Positions 22,755-30,524 of a DNA stretch of 64,000 nucleotides are shown here, piece by piece. Location: IMG/VR virus record IMGVR_UViG_3300022890_000014, positions 1 through 64,000 of that record; one strand, given 5' to 3'. The first letter of the stretch is position 1. Each line of letters starts with the position of its first letter. The position numbers were made by a program, and so were the translations under genes. The notes below the pieces were generated by a model. The model was not told the DNA's origin, searched no databases, and saw nothing but the letters and a program-made list of their open reading frames with translations. The stretch is from a virus.

Positions 22755-23450
22755 ATGCCATTTGATGTCTTTGAACACCACAAACTATTCTTGTTCGATG
22801 AGCTAAACGATACAGCTAAAGAGGCTGCCATCATGGAGTATCGGTACGACTTTCAGGATTTCGATTTCCTTATGTATAATGATTGGTTCTTCAACTTTTC
22901 TGAAGATGAATGGAAGTCTGTCATGTCGGAAATCAGAATGCCTGAAGACACTGTTCAGCCTGAACGAATACTCAAATGGGACAGAATCTCATCAGCATCC
23001 ATGATGGTTCCATCTATGGAACTTAAGGGAGTAAGTATTGATGGTGATGCCCTGGAAATGTTCTATAAGATCATAGGCATACATGGCACTGTTTTGGCCG
23101 ACGACAGTGTATCGGAAATTAAATTTGTATCAAATGTGTTTAGAAATTCGGCCACGAATATTGAATTTGAGCTAGATGATTATGACTTTACAGAAGATAA
23201 AGTTGAGCAAATCGAGAAACTTAAAAGATCTGCTAAGGTAAAGTTTGAAGAGCATTTCATGCTTAGGGCTGCAAGAGCTATGAGGGATAGCTATGATGAT
23301 ATGACTAGTGATGAGTATGTTGCTAACGAACTCATAGAAAGAGAGATTGTGTTCTATGTGGATGGATGCGTCGGAAACTTCAAATGGGACACAAAAGAGT
23401 TGATAGAAACAACCAAGATAACTAAGATAGAGGATCTAGAGGTAATGTAA
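22755..23450 (+). CDS. Hypothetical protein, FDEL-x-D-x-AK N-terminal type
   Basis: 231 aa from the ATG at 22755 (GGAGAT 6 nt upstream; the longer frame would start inside the previous gene and read through the palindrome). The N-terminus LFLFDELNDTAKEAA resembles a motif common at the start of many phage proteins of unknown function. The rest is acidic with repeated Asp/Glu clusters. It ends in a TAATG overlap with the HTH gene, so the pair is probably co-expressed. Confidence 0.7.
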   Translation: MPFDVFEHHKLFLFDELNDTAKEAAIMEYRYDFQDFDFLMYNDWFFNFSEDEWKSVMSEIRMPEDTVQPERILKWDRISSASMMVPSMELKGVSIDGDALEMFYKIIGIHGTVLADDSVSEIKFVSNVFRNSATNIEFELDDYDFTEDKVEQIEKLKRSAKVKFEEHFMLRAARAMRDSYDDMTSDEYVANELIEREIVFYVDGCVGNFKWDTKELIETTKITKIEDLEVM

Positions 23451-23794
23451 TGAACGAGAGGTTCGGTGAGATGCTTTGTAGGATTAGGCTACAGTTTGGA
23501 TTCTCTGCCATATTCATAGCTAGAACCATAGGGTTCACCAGAGGGTATATATGTGATGTTGAGAAAGGCAACAAGACACCTAGTCCTAACTGGCTAATCA
23601 AAGTCGCAGGTATCTTGAATCCGTCCACTAAAGATATAGAAAAACTTGGACACTTGCTCGTATCAGAAAGACAAAAGTTCCATTTCTTGTGTGCTGGTAA
23701 AACCCAAAGTGAGATTGAATTCATAAAGGATTTGCATGGACTTTGGTGCAAAGGAGAGATTAAGAAGTCTGATATAGAGGCTTTGTTGGAGTAG
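23450..23794 (+). CDS. XRE-type helix-turn-helix regulator
   Basis: 114 aa. Residues about 5-60 form a helix-turn-helix of the Cro/C1 (XRE) type: LCRIRLQFGFSAIFIARTIG followed by a recognition-helix region (TRGYICDVEKG) and the typical NW-L-KVA-ILN continuation. The C-terminal 45 residues are a helical extension that may dimerise. As a phage-encoded DNA-binding protein it is one candidate ligand for operator-like repeats in this genome, although no link to the palindrome is shown. Coupled to the gene before it. Confidence 0.85.
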   Translation: MNERFGEMLCRIRLQFGFSAIFIARTIGFTRGYICDVEKGNKTPSPNWLIKVAGILNPSTKDIEKLGHLLVSERQKFHFLCAGKTQSEIEFIKDLHGLWCKGEIKKSDIEALLE

Positions 23795-23840
23795 GTGTAT
23801 CACTCGGAATCTATTGTTCAGATGGGTTCTGAGTCACCTA
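23792..23840 (+). terminator. Long imperfect hairpin after the HTH gene
   Basis: TAGGTG (including the stop codon) pairs with CACCTA, and inside it CTCGGAATC pairs with GGTTCTGAG through two wobbles. A short T-rich stretch follows. It may end transcription of the + unit or stabilise its 3' end. Confidence 0.5.
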
Positions 23841-24173
23841 TTTCTTCTGGAGGATATTTTTTAGAAAATAGTCTGGTTCGCCACGAACAGCCAGGGTGGT
23901 TCATTTTGTGAGTTTGTTCTGAATAGCTAATATGTACTGACATGACTACAATAGAGCTATTTAGTTATTGATTCTTGAAGTCAATTACTTTATAGGTCGT
24001 GGCGTTTGGTCAGTCCAAGTTTTCTTTCTTATCATAGACACCATCTTGCTCTCTCCATACTTGCTGCATCCTGGTGGCTGAGTTTTACCACTTCTGAATA
24101 CATAGGGGTTGCCAAAAATAACCACAGCACTGTTCCGTTGGTGACTACTTACTCTCTTCCTTGTAGGACAGCA
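23841..24173. other. Gene-less convergent gap
   Basis: About 330 nt between convergent units with no frame having a usable start and RBS. Small hairpins are visible (GTTCG-CCA-CGAAC near 23877, and ATTGA/TCAAT near 23966). I see no promoter-like element. Confidence 0.6.
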
Positions 24174-24794
24174 CTATCGGATTGTAAACGATCCACGTAT
24201 AGATGGTTTCATTATCCGTACTGTCCGGTGAGTGGGAATCTTCAATGCAGTCATAGATCCCCCTCTAAATGCTACTAGTGCGGTTAGATTGGAATTGCTA
24301 GTTCCTAGCTTATCTAGTGCAGCTTTTGCAGCGACTATAACCACAGTAGTCACGACAATGCCTACTCCTACGCCTATTAAGACGAAGGTGATACGCTGAC
24401 CTTTATACTTGCTAACTAAAGCTCTTTGTCTTTCCACTTCTCCAGCATGTAAGACTAAAGACTTGGCCTGCTTATCTATTACAATCTTGGCCTTTTTTGC
24501 TACGGTAGCACTAGCAACGGCAGCTTTCTTTGCAGCAACCGCTCTTGTCTTCCATAGTTCAATGAGCGTATCCTTTGTCTTGCTCTGCTGTTTAAGGCCA
24601 GGCACTATTCCTCGGAGTCCATTAAGTTCTGTTTTATCTAGAAGAATCTTTCTGCCAGTTTCAAGAGAGAAGCAGTACGAGTCTGCCTTCTTTCCTCTTC
24701 TTGCTTTGATACAGATTCCTTTTCTTGCTGAATGTGCATTTGTTGATATGGCAAAAGCCAAAATCATTGCGATTAGAAATATAAGTTTCTTCAT
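24174..24794 (-). CDS. Secreted protein with internal membrane anchor
   Basis: 206 aa. Residues 1-22 are a classic signal peptide (KK, hydrophobic core, AHSA cleavage-type site). A central Ala/Lys-rich helical region, likely coiled coil, is followed by a transmembrane segment at about residues 134-160 (LIGVGVGIVVTTVVIVAA) and a basic tail. Placed directly downstream of a spanin-like gene, it may be part of a lysis or envelope-disruption module, but it lacks the Pro-rich lipoprotein form of a typical o-spanin. Confidence 0.65.
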   Translation of the reverse strand: MKKLIFLIAMILAFAISTNAHSARKGICIKARRGKKADSYCFSLETGRKILLDKTELNGLRGIVPGLKQQSKTKDTLIELWKTRAVAAKKAAVASATVAKKAKIVIDKQAKSLVLHAGEVERQRALVSKYKGQRITFVLIGVGVGIVVTTVVIVAAKAALDKLGTSNSNLTALVAFRGGSMTALKIPTHRTVRIMKPSIRGSFTIR

Positions 24795-24805
24795 ATCTAT
24801 GTCCT

Positions 24806-24822
24806 TGCGTAAGCCTTACGCA
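24806..24822. repeat. Dispersed palindrome, copy 15
   Basis: Perfect 17-nt copy, central C on +, between the secreted protein gene and the spanin-like gene. Confidence 0.95.
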
Positions 24823-24865
24823 TAGTGTATTCCGTTAATGTCGATTGTGTCAATTCTTCTCATTT

Positions 24866-25297
24866 TCAGTAACCTTCCTTTTTGAGTTGTTCAAGAACCT
24901 TATCTTCCGACATTTTCTTAACTTTATCAACAGCTTTCTTTGCTGTTCTTTCCATTGACATAATCTCTTTAGTGGCTACCTGAGAGTTTTTTGTCAACAG
25001 ATTTATCTGTCTTATAGTTTCTTGTTCTATATGTGCAAGTATTGCATTGGCTTCTTCTGCCTTCTTGACAGCCTTGTTGTACTCCACTTTTGACTTCTCT
25101 ATAGCTATACGAGACTTTGTAAGCAGTCTAGACTGATATGCATTGCATGACCACTGCCAGCCATTGCTACCAAGCGACATAGTGAGTAGTATGAACAAGA
25201 CGATTACTTTAGGGCTTGAGAAAAAGTATAGTAATGCAGGTGAAATATATGACCAGATGATTCCAATAATGCTCTTTGTATTTTCCATGTTATCCAT
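24866..25297 (-). CDS. Inner-membrane spanin-like protein
   Basis: 143 aa with a single N-terminal transmembrane segment (about residues 28-45, KVIVLFILLTMSLG), followed by about 95 residues of Lys/Glu/Ala-rich coiled coil and a charged C-terminus. This layout is that of Rz-type i-spanins, which span the periplasm of Gram-negative hosts and fuse inner and outer membranes in the last step of lysis. No holin or endolysin neighbour was recognised, so the assignment rests on topology. Confidence 0.55.
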   Translation of the reverse strand: MDNMENTKSIIGIIWSYISPALLYFFSSPKVIVLFILLTMSLGSNGWQWSCNAYQSRLLTKSRIAIEKSKVEYNKAVKKAEEANAILAHIEQETIRQINLLTKNSQVATKEIMSMERTAKKAVDKVKKMSEDKVLEQLKKEGY

Positions 25298-25360
25298 GAC
25301 TGACTCCTTTGTTGATTTCTTATATAGTACACCATAACAGCAGGAGTAGTCAAGGTGTTT

Positions 25361-26095
25361 CTAAAATAGGTCAGGTTTAGTTTTTTTCTTCCTAGGTCTT
25401 CTGTCAAGCCCACTTGGTATCTTTATTCCTTCTGGCTCTGGCGTGTCGTCGTCTATCTCTTCGGTGACAATTGGCTCACTAGTAGGTTTATAATTTTTAT
25501 CTCCAGATATTTTTCTCTCTCCAGCGGTAGTTAGTCTGTTTAGTATTCCAGAAAATGATCCTTTCTTGCTTCCAGCTTCTATGTCTTTACTAAAGAAAAA
25601 CAGGAGAGCGAATACTAGAAGTCCAACAACTTCCCACATTTGTAATGGGTAGAACTTGACATCCTGAATATGCATCCATGCTCTTGTCTTCTTAGATTCC
25701 GTAGTCTTCTTTGGGTAGTATTTTGCCCTTGTTTTTATCTTTACGTACCCGTTTCTTTTGGATACCTGCTCAGTGTTGATAGAGTTGGCTATACTTATCT
25801 CTGGGCCTAGCTTCAGTCCTTTGACCTCCATACCACCTAGAAACATACGTGCTATGACTGCGAGTGAGCCAAGCACGAACATTGTTCTCGATGAGGAGAA
25901 TCTTACTCTGACTACGACTCCATCTTGAATCTCAGAGTAAAAGAATAGACCTTTGAATATAGTCCTAGGAAGAAATAATAGCTCCATAAACATAGAGGCT
26001 AAGGATGCAATAAGTCCAAGTATACACTTCTTTACTTTCTTAGCATACTTGCTTGTCGTTTTCTGGATATAGGTATACCACTTGGTTTTGCTCAC
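25361..26095 (-). CDS. Hypothetical multi-pass membrane protein
   Basis: 244 aa starting at a GTG (AAGGAA 7 nt upstream; no usable ATG nearby). Three hydrophobic segments (about residues 22-50, 72-90 and 150-170) predict a membrane protein, with a charged Pro/Lys-rich C-terminus. It lies between the spanin-like gene and the tail-protein operon, with a palindrome copy at its 5' end. A lysis or superinfection role is possible by position only. Confidence 0.65.
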   Translation of the reverse strand: MSKTKWYTYIQKTTSKYAKKVKKCILGLIASLASMFMELLFLPRTIFKGLFFYSEIQDGVVVRVRFSSSRTMFVLGSLAVIARMFLGGMEVKGLKLGPEISIANSINTEQVSKRNGYVKIKTRAKYYPKKTTESKKTRAWMHIQDVKFYPLQMWEVVGLLVFALLFFFSKDIEAGSKKGSFSGILNRLTTAGERKISGDKNYKPTSEPIVTEEIDDDTPEPEGIKIPSGLDRRPRKKKTKPDLF

Positions 26096-26107
26096 AACAC
26101 TATTCCT

Positions 26108-26123
26108 TGCGTAAGGCTTACGC
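26108..26123. repeat. Dispersed palindrome, copy 16
   Basis: 16-nt copy (final A replaced by G), overlapping the stop-codon region of the gene at 26118. Confidence 0.93.
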
Positions 26124-26966
26124 GATGGTTGTTAATTCTTTATTGGTTACTGCCGGTACAGCGAAGGTCTTTGACAGGCTGGATGCTGGTATCTCGATTC
26201 TGACACGTTGGGTTTGTGTTAGTTCTATTTGGAAGAATCCAGAGTTGTTCGATCTAGTAGATCTTCTTTTATTATCTATTACATCGTTATCTGAAGAAAC
26301 TATGTCTAGTGGATACGCATGCACTTCAGAGTTCTTTATAGGATCTCCTGATGCATTAACTGTATATCCCCACAAGACACATTTGTTTGGAGAAGACGGA
26401 GACCTAATAAGGTTCCTTTGGGCGACTATTGTATCTGTAGTAGTAGCTCCTGACACAACAAGTTCGTATGGTGTGCCAGAAAAATCATGAAGCTTCTTGA
26501 AAGGCACTAGCTGATACGTCCCAGGATTAAGCCCAAAGATAACAGATCCAGACTGGAGGGTTTTAACAACCCCGAATATAACAGTCTGTGTTTCATTCTG
26601 GATGCTTATCTCTACATTCTCAACTGGATCTGCATCTTGATCCTCTACGGATATTGTAACCATAGATGTTCCGAGAGGAATCAGCATATCATCTATATCC
26701 ACAGAGTTAACTATGAATACAGATTCAAAAGCAAGCTCCATAGTGGTTCTTCTGACACCAACGAACCACACGCCTACTGAATCTGGTGTATAAGAAGCTA
26801 CATAGTGACCCGAACCAATCTCTGACACTACAACGGCTACAGCACTAGCTACACCGTTTTTATATACATACTTAACAAAGTCAGTATTAGTTAGGCCCAC
26901 CACTGGTGCTAATGCTACGAACACGCTGAAGACATACTTTATTTCATTGCCTGCTTTTGTGTTCAT
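26118..26966 (-). CDS. Carboxypeptidase-regulatory-like beta-sandwich protein
   Basis: 282 aa. The chain looks all-beta and includes a carboxypeptidase-regulatory-like element (DPVENVEISIQN ... LNPGTYQLVPFKK), a fold common in surface-exposed phage and bacterial proteins. The C-terminal third (SSPNKCVLWGYTV ... GFFQIELTQTQ) is clearly related to the C-terminus of the protein at 27662, so the two are paralogues. Its start overlaps the stop of the glycine-zipper gene upstream. Likely a virion decoration or fibre-associated protein. Confidence 0.7.
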   Translation of the reverse strand: MNTKAGNEIKYVFSVFVALAPVVGLTNTDFVKYVYKNGVASAVAVVVSEIGSGHYVASYTPDSVGVWFVGVRRTTMELAFESVFIVNSVDIDDMLIPLGTSMVTISVEDQDADPVENVEISIQNETQTVIFGVVKTLQSGSVIFGLNPGTYQLVPFKKLHDFSGTPYELVVSGATTTDTIVAQRNLIRSPSSPNKCVLWGYTVNASGDPIKNSEVHAYPLDIVSSDNDVIDNKRRSTRSNNSGFFQIELTQTQRVRIEIPASSLSKTFAVPAVTNKELTTIA

Positions 26967-27289
26967 ACCAGTTTCACCTTAGCCATCTCAGCTTCGTTTA
27001 TTTTCAATAGGGCTACTGCTTCATTTAAGCCTTCTTTAGCTCCCTCTTTAACATCAGGCCATACGCCTTTTGCTTCATGAGCTATACCCTTAAACCCTTC
27101 GGCTAATCCAGGTACGCTCATTCCAGCTAGCCCACCACCGATACCAAAAAGTATTCCTCTAAGAATATCAGAGTCGTCTTCGTCTCCAGTATATACACCA
27201 AGCGCCGCGCCACCAGCTACCCCAGGTATCATACCGTATAGCATTCTTTCGGTAAGACCTGTTATTGGTTTCATTGTTGGAGAACTCAT
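26963..27289 (-). CDS. Glycine-zipper membrane-type protein
   Basis: 108 aa from the ATG at 27289 (AAGGA 6 nt upstream; a TTG two codons earlier is less likely). Two Gly-rich hydrophobic segments lie at about residues 18-34 (GMIPGVAGGAALG) and 45-62 (GILFGIGGGLAG), followed by an amphipathic Lys/Glu helix. It lacks the full shared leader but otherwise resembles the other glycine-zipper proteins of the window. Confidence 0.65.
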   Translation of the reverse strand: MSSPTMKPITGLTERMLYGMIPGVAGGAALGVYTGDEDDSDILRGILFGIGGGLAGMSVPGLAEGFKGIAHEAKGVWPDVKEGAKEGLNEAVALLKINEAEMAKVKLV

Positions 27290-27301
27290 ATTCAATCCTT
27301 A

Positions 27302-27318
27302 TGCGTAAGGCTTACGCA
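27302..27318. repeat. Dispersed palindrome, copy 17
   Basis: Perfect 17-nt copy, central G on +, directly upstream of the RBS of the gene at 26963. Confidence 0.95.
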
Positions 27319-27322
27319 GGGC

Positions 27323-27649
27323 TTAGGAAAGTGCAACGCCACCACCAACACCAGTTCCGACAGCGCCAACACCGGCTGTGACGCCACCTGTAATCTTTAA
27401 CTTCTTTTTCATTTCTGGAGTCATCTTGCTAAACTCAGACTTAACACCCTTGCCTATCTGTTTTATCTTACCAATAGTTCTTCCGACCAAACCAGGAGCG
27501 TCCTTTCCCATATGCTCCACGGCAGCACCATATGCTCTACTTCCACCTTTCCCTCCTCTAACTAGCTTGCCGAGTGCAGTACCTATACCAGTGAACGCGT
27601 CAGCTTGCTTAGTCATGCCTAGAAAGATTCCTTGATACATCTCATCCAT
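27323..27649 (-). CDS. Leader-bearing Gly/Lys-rich protein
   Basis: 108 aa with the leader MDEMYQGIFLGMTKQA, the only leader copy outside the 11-20 kb block. The rest is basic and Gly-rich with a hydrophobic C-terminal segment (GGVTAGVGAVGTGVGGGVAL) fitting a glycine zipper. It sits between two paralogous beta-sandwich genes in the tail region, so the leader is not confined to the portal neighbourhood. Function unknown. Confidence 0.7.
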   Translation of the reverse strand: MDEMYQGIFLGMTKQADAFTGIGTALGKLVRGGKGGSRAYGAAVEHMGKDAPGLVGRTIGKIKQIGKGVKSEFSKMTPEMKKKLKITGGVTAGVGAVGTGVGGGVALS

Positions 27650-27661
27650 TACAACTCTTCC

Positions 27662-28552
27662 TTATAGTAACGATGTTAGTGCAGCAGATACTTGATCTGG
27701 CACTGTCACCTTTTTGTTTATTCCCGATCTCTCAATCGAGATTGTTACGCTCATGTTTCTTACAAGTTCTACCTCGAAATAGCCGTCTTCATCAGGCTTA
27801 GTTCTTGAGGTGTCGTTTGTATAGATTCTTCCATCAACTACAGACGTAGACCTTCCTCTTTGAGCAAGTATAATAACTGGGTCAGGAGATGTACCATCAT
27901 CCACAGCCCCTTCAATATCATAAATGCTTCCGTATATTACGCAGAGGTTTGGTGCTGTCGGAGAACTAGGAATCACTGATGTTCCTGAGAATGTAGCCGT
28001 TTCTGCTGTTGGGCCAACAACTGTCAGTGTCTCTGGAGTAGTAAACGAAACGCGACTCTTGCGAATGAGAACCTTATATATGCCAGGATTGAGAGATAGA
28101 ACTACTTGTCCAGATGAATTTGTTGAGTTTGACCAAAGCAAAGTTGTCATTCCAGAATCCCATATGTCAACCTGAGTATTAGCTAGGTTAATTGGTATCT
28201 GGTCATTGACAGTTAATGTAACCATAACGTTGCCAGGGTCTTTAGCCTTGACAGTGTATGAGTACAATATGTCGTCGAACGTTGCACCGGACAAGTATAT
28301 ATTTAGTACTCCATCGAATGCAGTAACGGTTCCATCTAAGATTAGTTTATAGAAACCATCAGCGATCTCTGTGAAGTTAACACCGTTTAGCGTGAACGTA
28401 TTGAATGGTGCTTCACCGTCTCTGGAATACTTACAGAAAGCTATATCAGAGAATGTTTTCCCAGTTACGGGAACTCCCGACGCATCAAGAAGTGCAACTA
28501 TAATAATTGAACTATCACCCTGAAATATGGCTCCTTTGTATAGCTCTCTCAT
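27662..28552 (-). CDS. Carboxypeptidase-regulatory-like beta-sandwich protein
   Basis: 296 aa, predicted mostly beta. The middle contains a carboxypeptidase-regulatory-like repeat (LANTQVDIWDSG ... SLNPGIYKVLIRK). The C-terminal third (SSPTAPNLCVIYGSIYD ... DGYFEVELVRN) parallels that of the product of 26118, so these genes arose by duplication. The N-terminus (ELYKGAIFQGDSS) resembles immunoglobulin-like domains of fibre proteins. A tail or receptor-binding accessory protein is likely. Confidence 0.7.
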   Translation of the reverse strand: MRELYKGAIFQGDSSIIIVALLDASGVPVTGKTFSDIAFCKYSRDGEAPFNTFTLNGVNFTEIADGFYKLILDGTVTAFDGVLNIYLSGATFDDILYSYTVKAKDPGNVMVTLTVNDQIPINLANTQVDIWDSGMTTLLWSNSTNSSGQVVLSLNPGIYKVLIRKSRVSFTTPETLTVVGPTAETATFSGTSVIPSSPTAPNLCVIYGSIYDIEGAVDDGTSPDPVIILAQRGRSTSVVDGRIYTNDTSRTKPDEDGYFEVELVRNMSVTISIERSGINKKVTVPDQVSAALTSLL

Positions 28553-28560
28553 TGTAGTTC

Positions 28561-29001
28561 CTATTTATATGTGCTATTGAACCATTGGTCGATTTCTTCT
28601 GACTGCTTGACTTCAACAGCAGAACCAAAGGTAATCTTGCTACTAGCCAAGAAAAAGATGTTTCTGTCTTTATCATAGGCGATACACACCATTCCATAGT
28701 TATCGTCATGCTTTCGACTTCCAAGGAATCTCATCTTACCTCTGACGTGCCAACACTTTTTGACGCATTTAGGTAACTCGCCTTTGACTTCATCAGAAAC
28801 AAAGAGCCTCATCCCAGGAAGGATATAGGAGGCGAACTTTTCAAAGAGGTTGACTTCTTTCTCTTCCACTTCGGCTTCGACCTTGACCTCTTCGACTGCT
28901 AATTCGGTAACATTAACTTCCACCTTTTCTTCGACCATATCTTCAAATGGATCTACTTTTTCTTCTTCGACCACTTCAACTTCTTCGTCGTCATCAAACA
29001 T
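28561..29001 (-). CDS. Hypothetical protein with acidic N-terminal tail
   Basis: 146 aa. The first 50 residues are almost entirely Glu, Asp and Val, followed by a compact basic domain (about residues 55-146) with two Cys and no motif I recognise. Such acidic tails can bind basic partners or mimic DNA. It lies at the end of the tail-decoration genes, and its gene is preceded by a palindrome copy. Confidence 0.62.
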   Translation of the reverse strand: MFDDDEEVEVVEEEKVDPFEDMVEEKVEVNVTELAVEEVKVEAEVEEKEVNLFEKFASYILPGMRLFVSDEVKGELPKCVKKCWHVRGKMRFLGSRKHDDNYGMVCIAYDKDRNIFFLASSKITFGSAVEVKQSEEIDQWFNSTYK

Positions 29002-29033
29002 ATTCTGTCTCCAATTTGTACACTTAAGATAGA

Positions 29034-29050
29034 TGCGTAAGCCTTACGCA
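29034..29050. repeat. Dispersed palindrome, copy 18
   Basis: Perfect 17-nt copy, central C on +, in the gap between the acidic-tail gene and the propeller-like gene. Confidence 0.95.
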
Positions 29051-29085
29051 CGACTAGCATGCGCAAAGCTTTAGCAAAATAAGTT

Positions 29086-30408
29086 CTAGATGTATCCCAT
29101 GACTATTTTGTTGGAAGTATGCTCTGTCCAGTAGACTCTAAGGAGGTGTCTGTCATTGAGCAAGGGGCCACAATTCTTAGAGAAGTTGTTTCCAGACTTA
29201 TCAACAACAACAGAACCCGCAACGATTTGGGTTCCATCACCAGAACCATGACTTAATAGCCATGCTGTGGATGCACCATCAGTGGCAACAACAGTACTGG
29301 TGGTTTCGTTATAAGAGACAACTAGTCCAGCATCATACAGTGGACCCATATAGTCGAAGATTAAACCATCTTTGGAGATTGCCAAAGCAAGACCAGCATC
29401 GACACTAACAGCACCACCGTCATACTTTATCTGCACTAGGCCGATAAACACATCTTTGTATCGCTGCACATGGAACACTTCTGACTTATTTACTTGACCG
29501 AAACTTCTCTCTCCTGTCTGACCAGACAAGAGGTTTCTAATCCAGTTAGTGAAGAAGCCTAGTTTGTTCCAGTCTGCTGGAGTGGCACTATTGCATCCAA
29601 GAAGTTCAAGTCTTCCAACGTCTGCACCAACGGCAGCACCATCATTTAGGCGCATCATTGCAATGTAATCACCGGCTGCATTGAAGTAGGTTCTTGGTGC
29701 TGCAACAGCGTATGTTGCTTCTGTGACTTCACCAGTTCTGCCAATATAGGCAGCACCTTGACCAGTGTAACCAGCGTACATAGCAGGGGTGTTGGCAGCA
29801 TGCTCTGCCATCGCAGCCTTAATCCAGGTGATGCCGTCGAGAGAGTAGACCATAGCCATGTCTGTCATGTTGCCAACAACACTATTATCGACTTTGTACA
29901 TCGCGGCCCAGTTGTATGTGACGCCAGCAACAACAACGAGTCCCTGAGCATCATAGAAGACTTGCATACCCTTCATGGGATGCGCGGGGTTCGGCAAGAT
30001 TACAGTTGCATCGAGAGTGGTTGCAGCATCCCATATGATTCCATCATCAGACTGAGAGTAGAACATGGCATCAGTCACACCATCGTTATCCTGGACATAC
30101 ATGCGCCATTTCTTCTTAGGTGCAGCATCTTCGAGGGTTCCGAAGGCGAGATAATCATAAAGCACACAGGGGTACTTAGGAACAACAACACCAGACACAG
30201 CGGTAACTTGCTTTACTCTGAATGCATAAGGACTGAGATCTTTGAGGTCTCGCATGAGAGAATGAACAGGAATAAGATCTCGTTCTTCTTTCATGTTCTT
30301 AGAGACGAGTCCGAGAGAGACGTCTCTCTGTCCCATTCCTGCGCTGTGCAAGCCTGCACCCTTGTGTGTCATATTGCTGTTGGTCAAAGAGTTGTTTTGT
30401 CCGCTCAT
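29086..30408 (-). CDS. Asp-box (BNR-like) beta-propeller tail protein
   Basis: 440 aa. Several SxDxGxxW Asp-box-type turns are visible (YSQSDDGIIWD, YSLDGITW, ISKDGLIFD), a hallmark of sialidase-like propellers found in receptor-binding and decoration proteins. The N-terminal 40 residues are polar and likely form an attachment region. It is preceded by the strongest sigma70-type promoter in the window, consistent with high late expression as a major surface protein, and is followed by the acidic-tail gene. No catalytic site was identified, so binding is more likely than sialidase activity. Confidence 0.65.
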   Translation of the reverse strand: MSGQNNSLTNSNMTHKGAGLHSAGMGQRDVSLGLVSKNMKEERDLIPVHSLMRDLKDLSPYAFRVKQVTAVSGVVVPKYPCVLYDYLAFGTLEDAAPKKKWRMYVQDNDGVTDAMFYSQSDDGIIWDAATTLDATVILPNPAHPMKGMQVFYDAQGLVVVAGVTYNWAAMYKVDNSVVGNMTDMAMVYSLDGITWIKAAMAEHAANTPAMYAGYTGQGAAYIGRTGEVTEATYAVAAPRTYFNAAGDYIAMMRLNDGAAVGADVGRLELLGCNSATPADWNKLGFFTNWIRNLLSGQTGERSFGQVNKSEVFHVQRYKDVFIGLVQIKYDGGAVSVDAGLALAISKDGLIFDYMGPLYDAGLVVSYNETTSTVVATDGASTAWLLSHGSGDGTQIVAGSVVVDKSGNNFSKNCGPLLNDRHLLRVYWTEHTSNKIVMGYI

Positions 30409-30454
30409 AATAATTTCCTTTTATTTAATCATTCCGGTACATACGGATACCCAG

Positions 30455-30471
30455 TGCGTAAGGCTTACGCA
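30455..30471. repeat. Dispersed palindrome, copy 19
   Basis: Perfect 17-nt copy, central G on +, in the 5' leader between promoter and gene at 29086. Confidence 0.95.
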
Positions 30472-30495
30472 CCGAGATTGACCTAATTAGATTAT

Positions 30496-30524
30496 AGTAT
30501 AGTACGATATTGTGTGTCTGTCAA
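30496..30524 (-). promoter_or_regulatory. Consensus sigma70-type promoter
   Basis: On the - strand TTGACA, a 17-nt spacer, TATACT. The -35 box overlaps the stop codon of the upstream fibre gene. Unlike most - strand elements here it has a full -35 and no TG extension. Confidence 0.7.

Noticed and set aside
24006-24278. 90-codon + frame overlapping the secreted-protein gene
   Set aside because: Non-ATG start, antisense to a well-supported gene, and no RBS.
29758-30486. 242-codon + frame antisense to the propeller gene
   Set aside because: Shadow frame; the - strand frame has promoter, RBS and Asp-box motifs.
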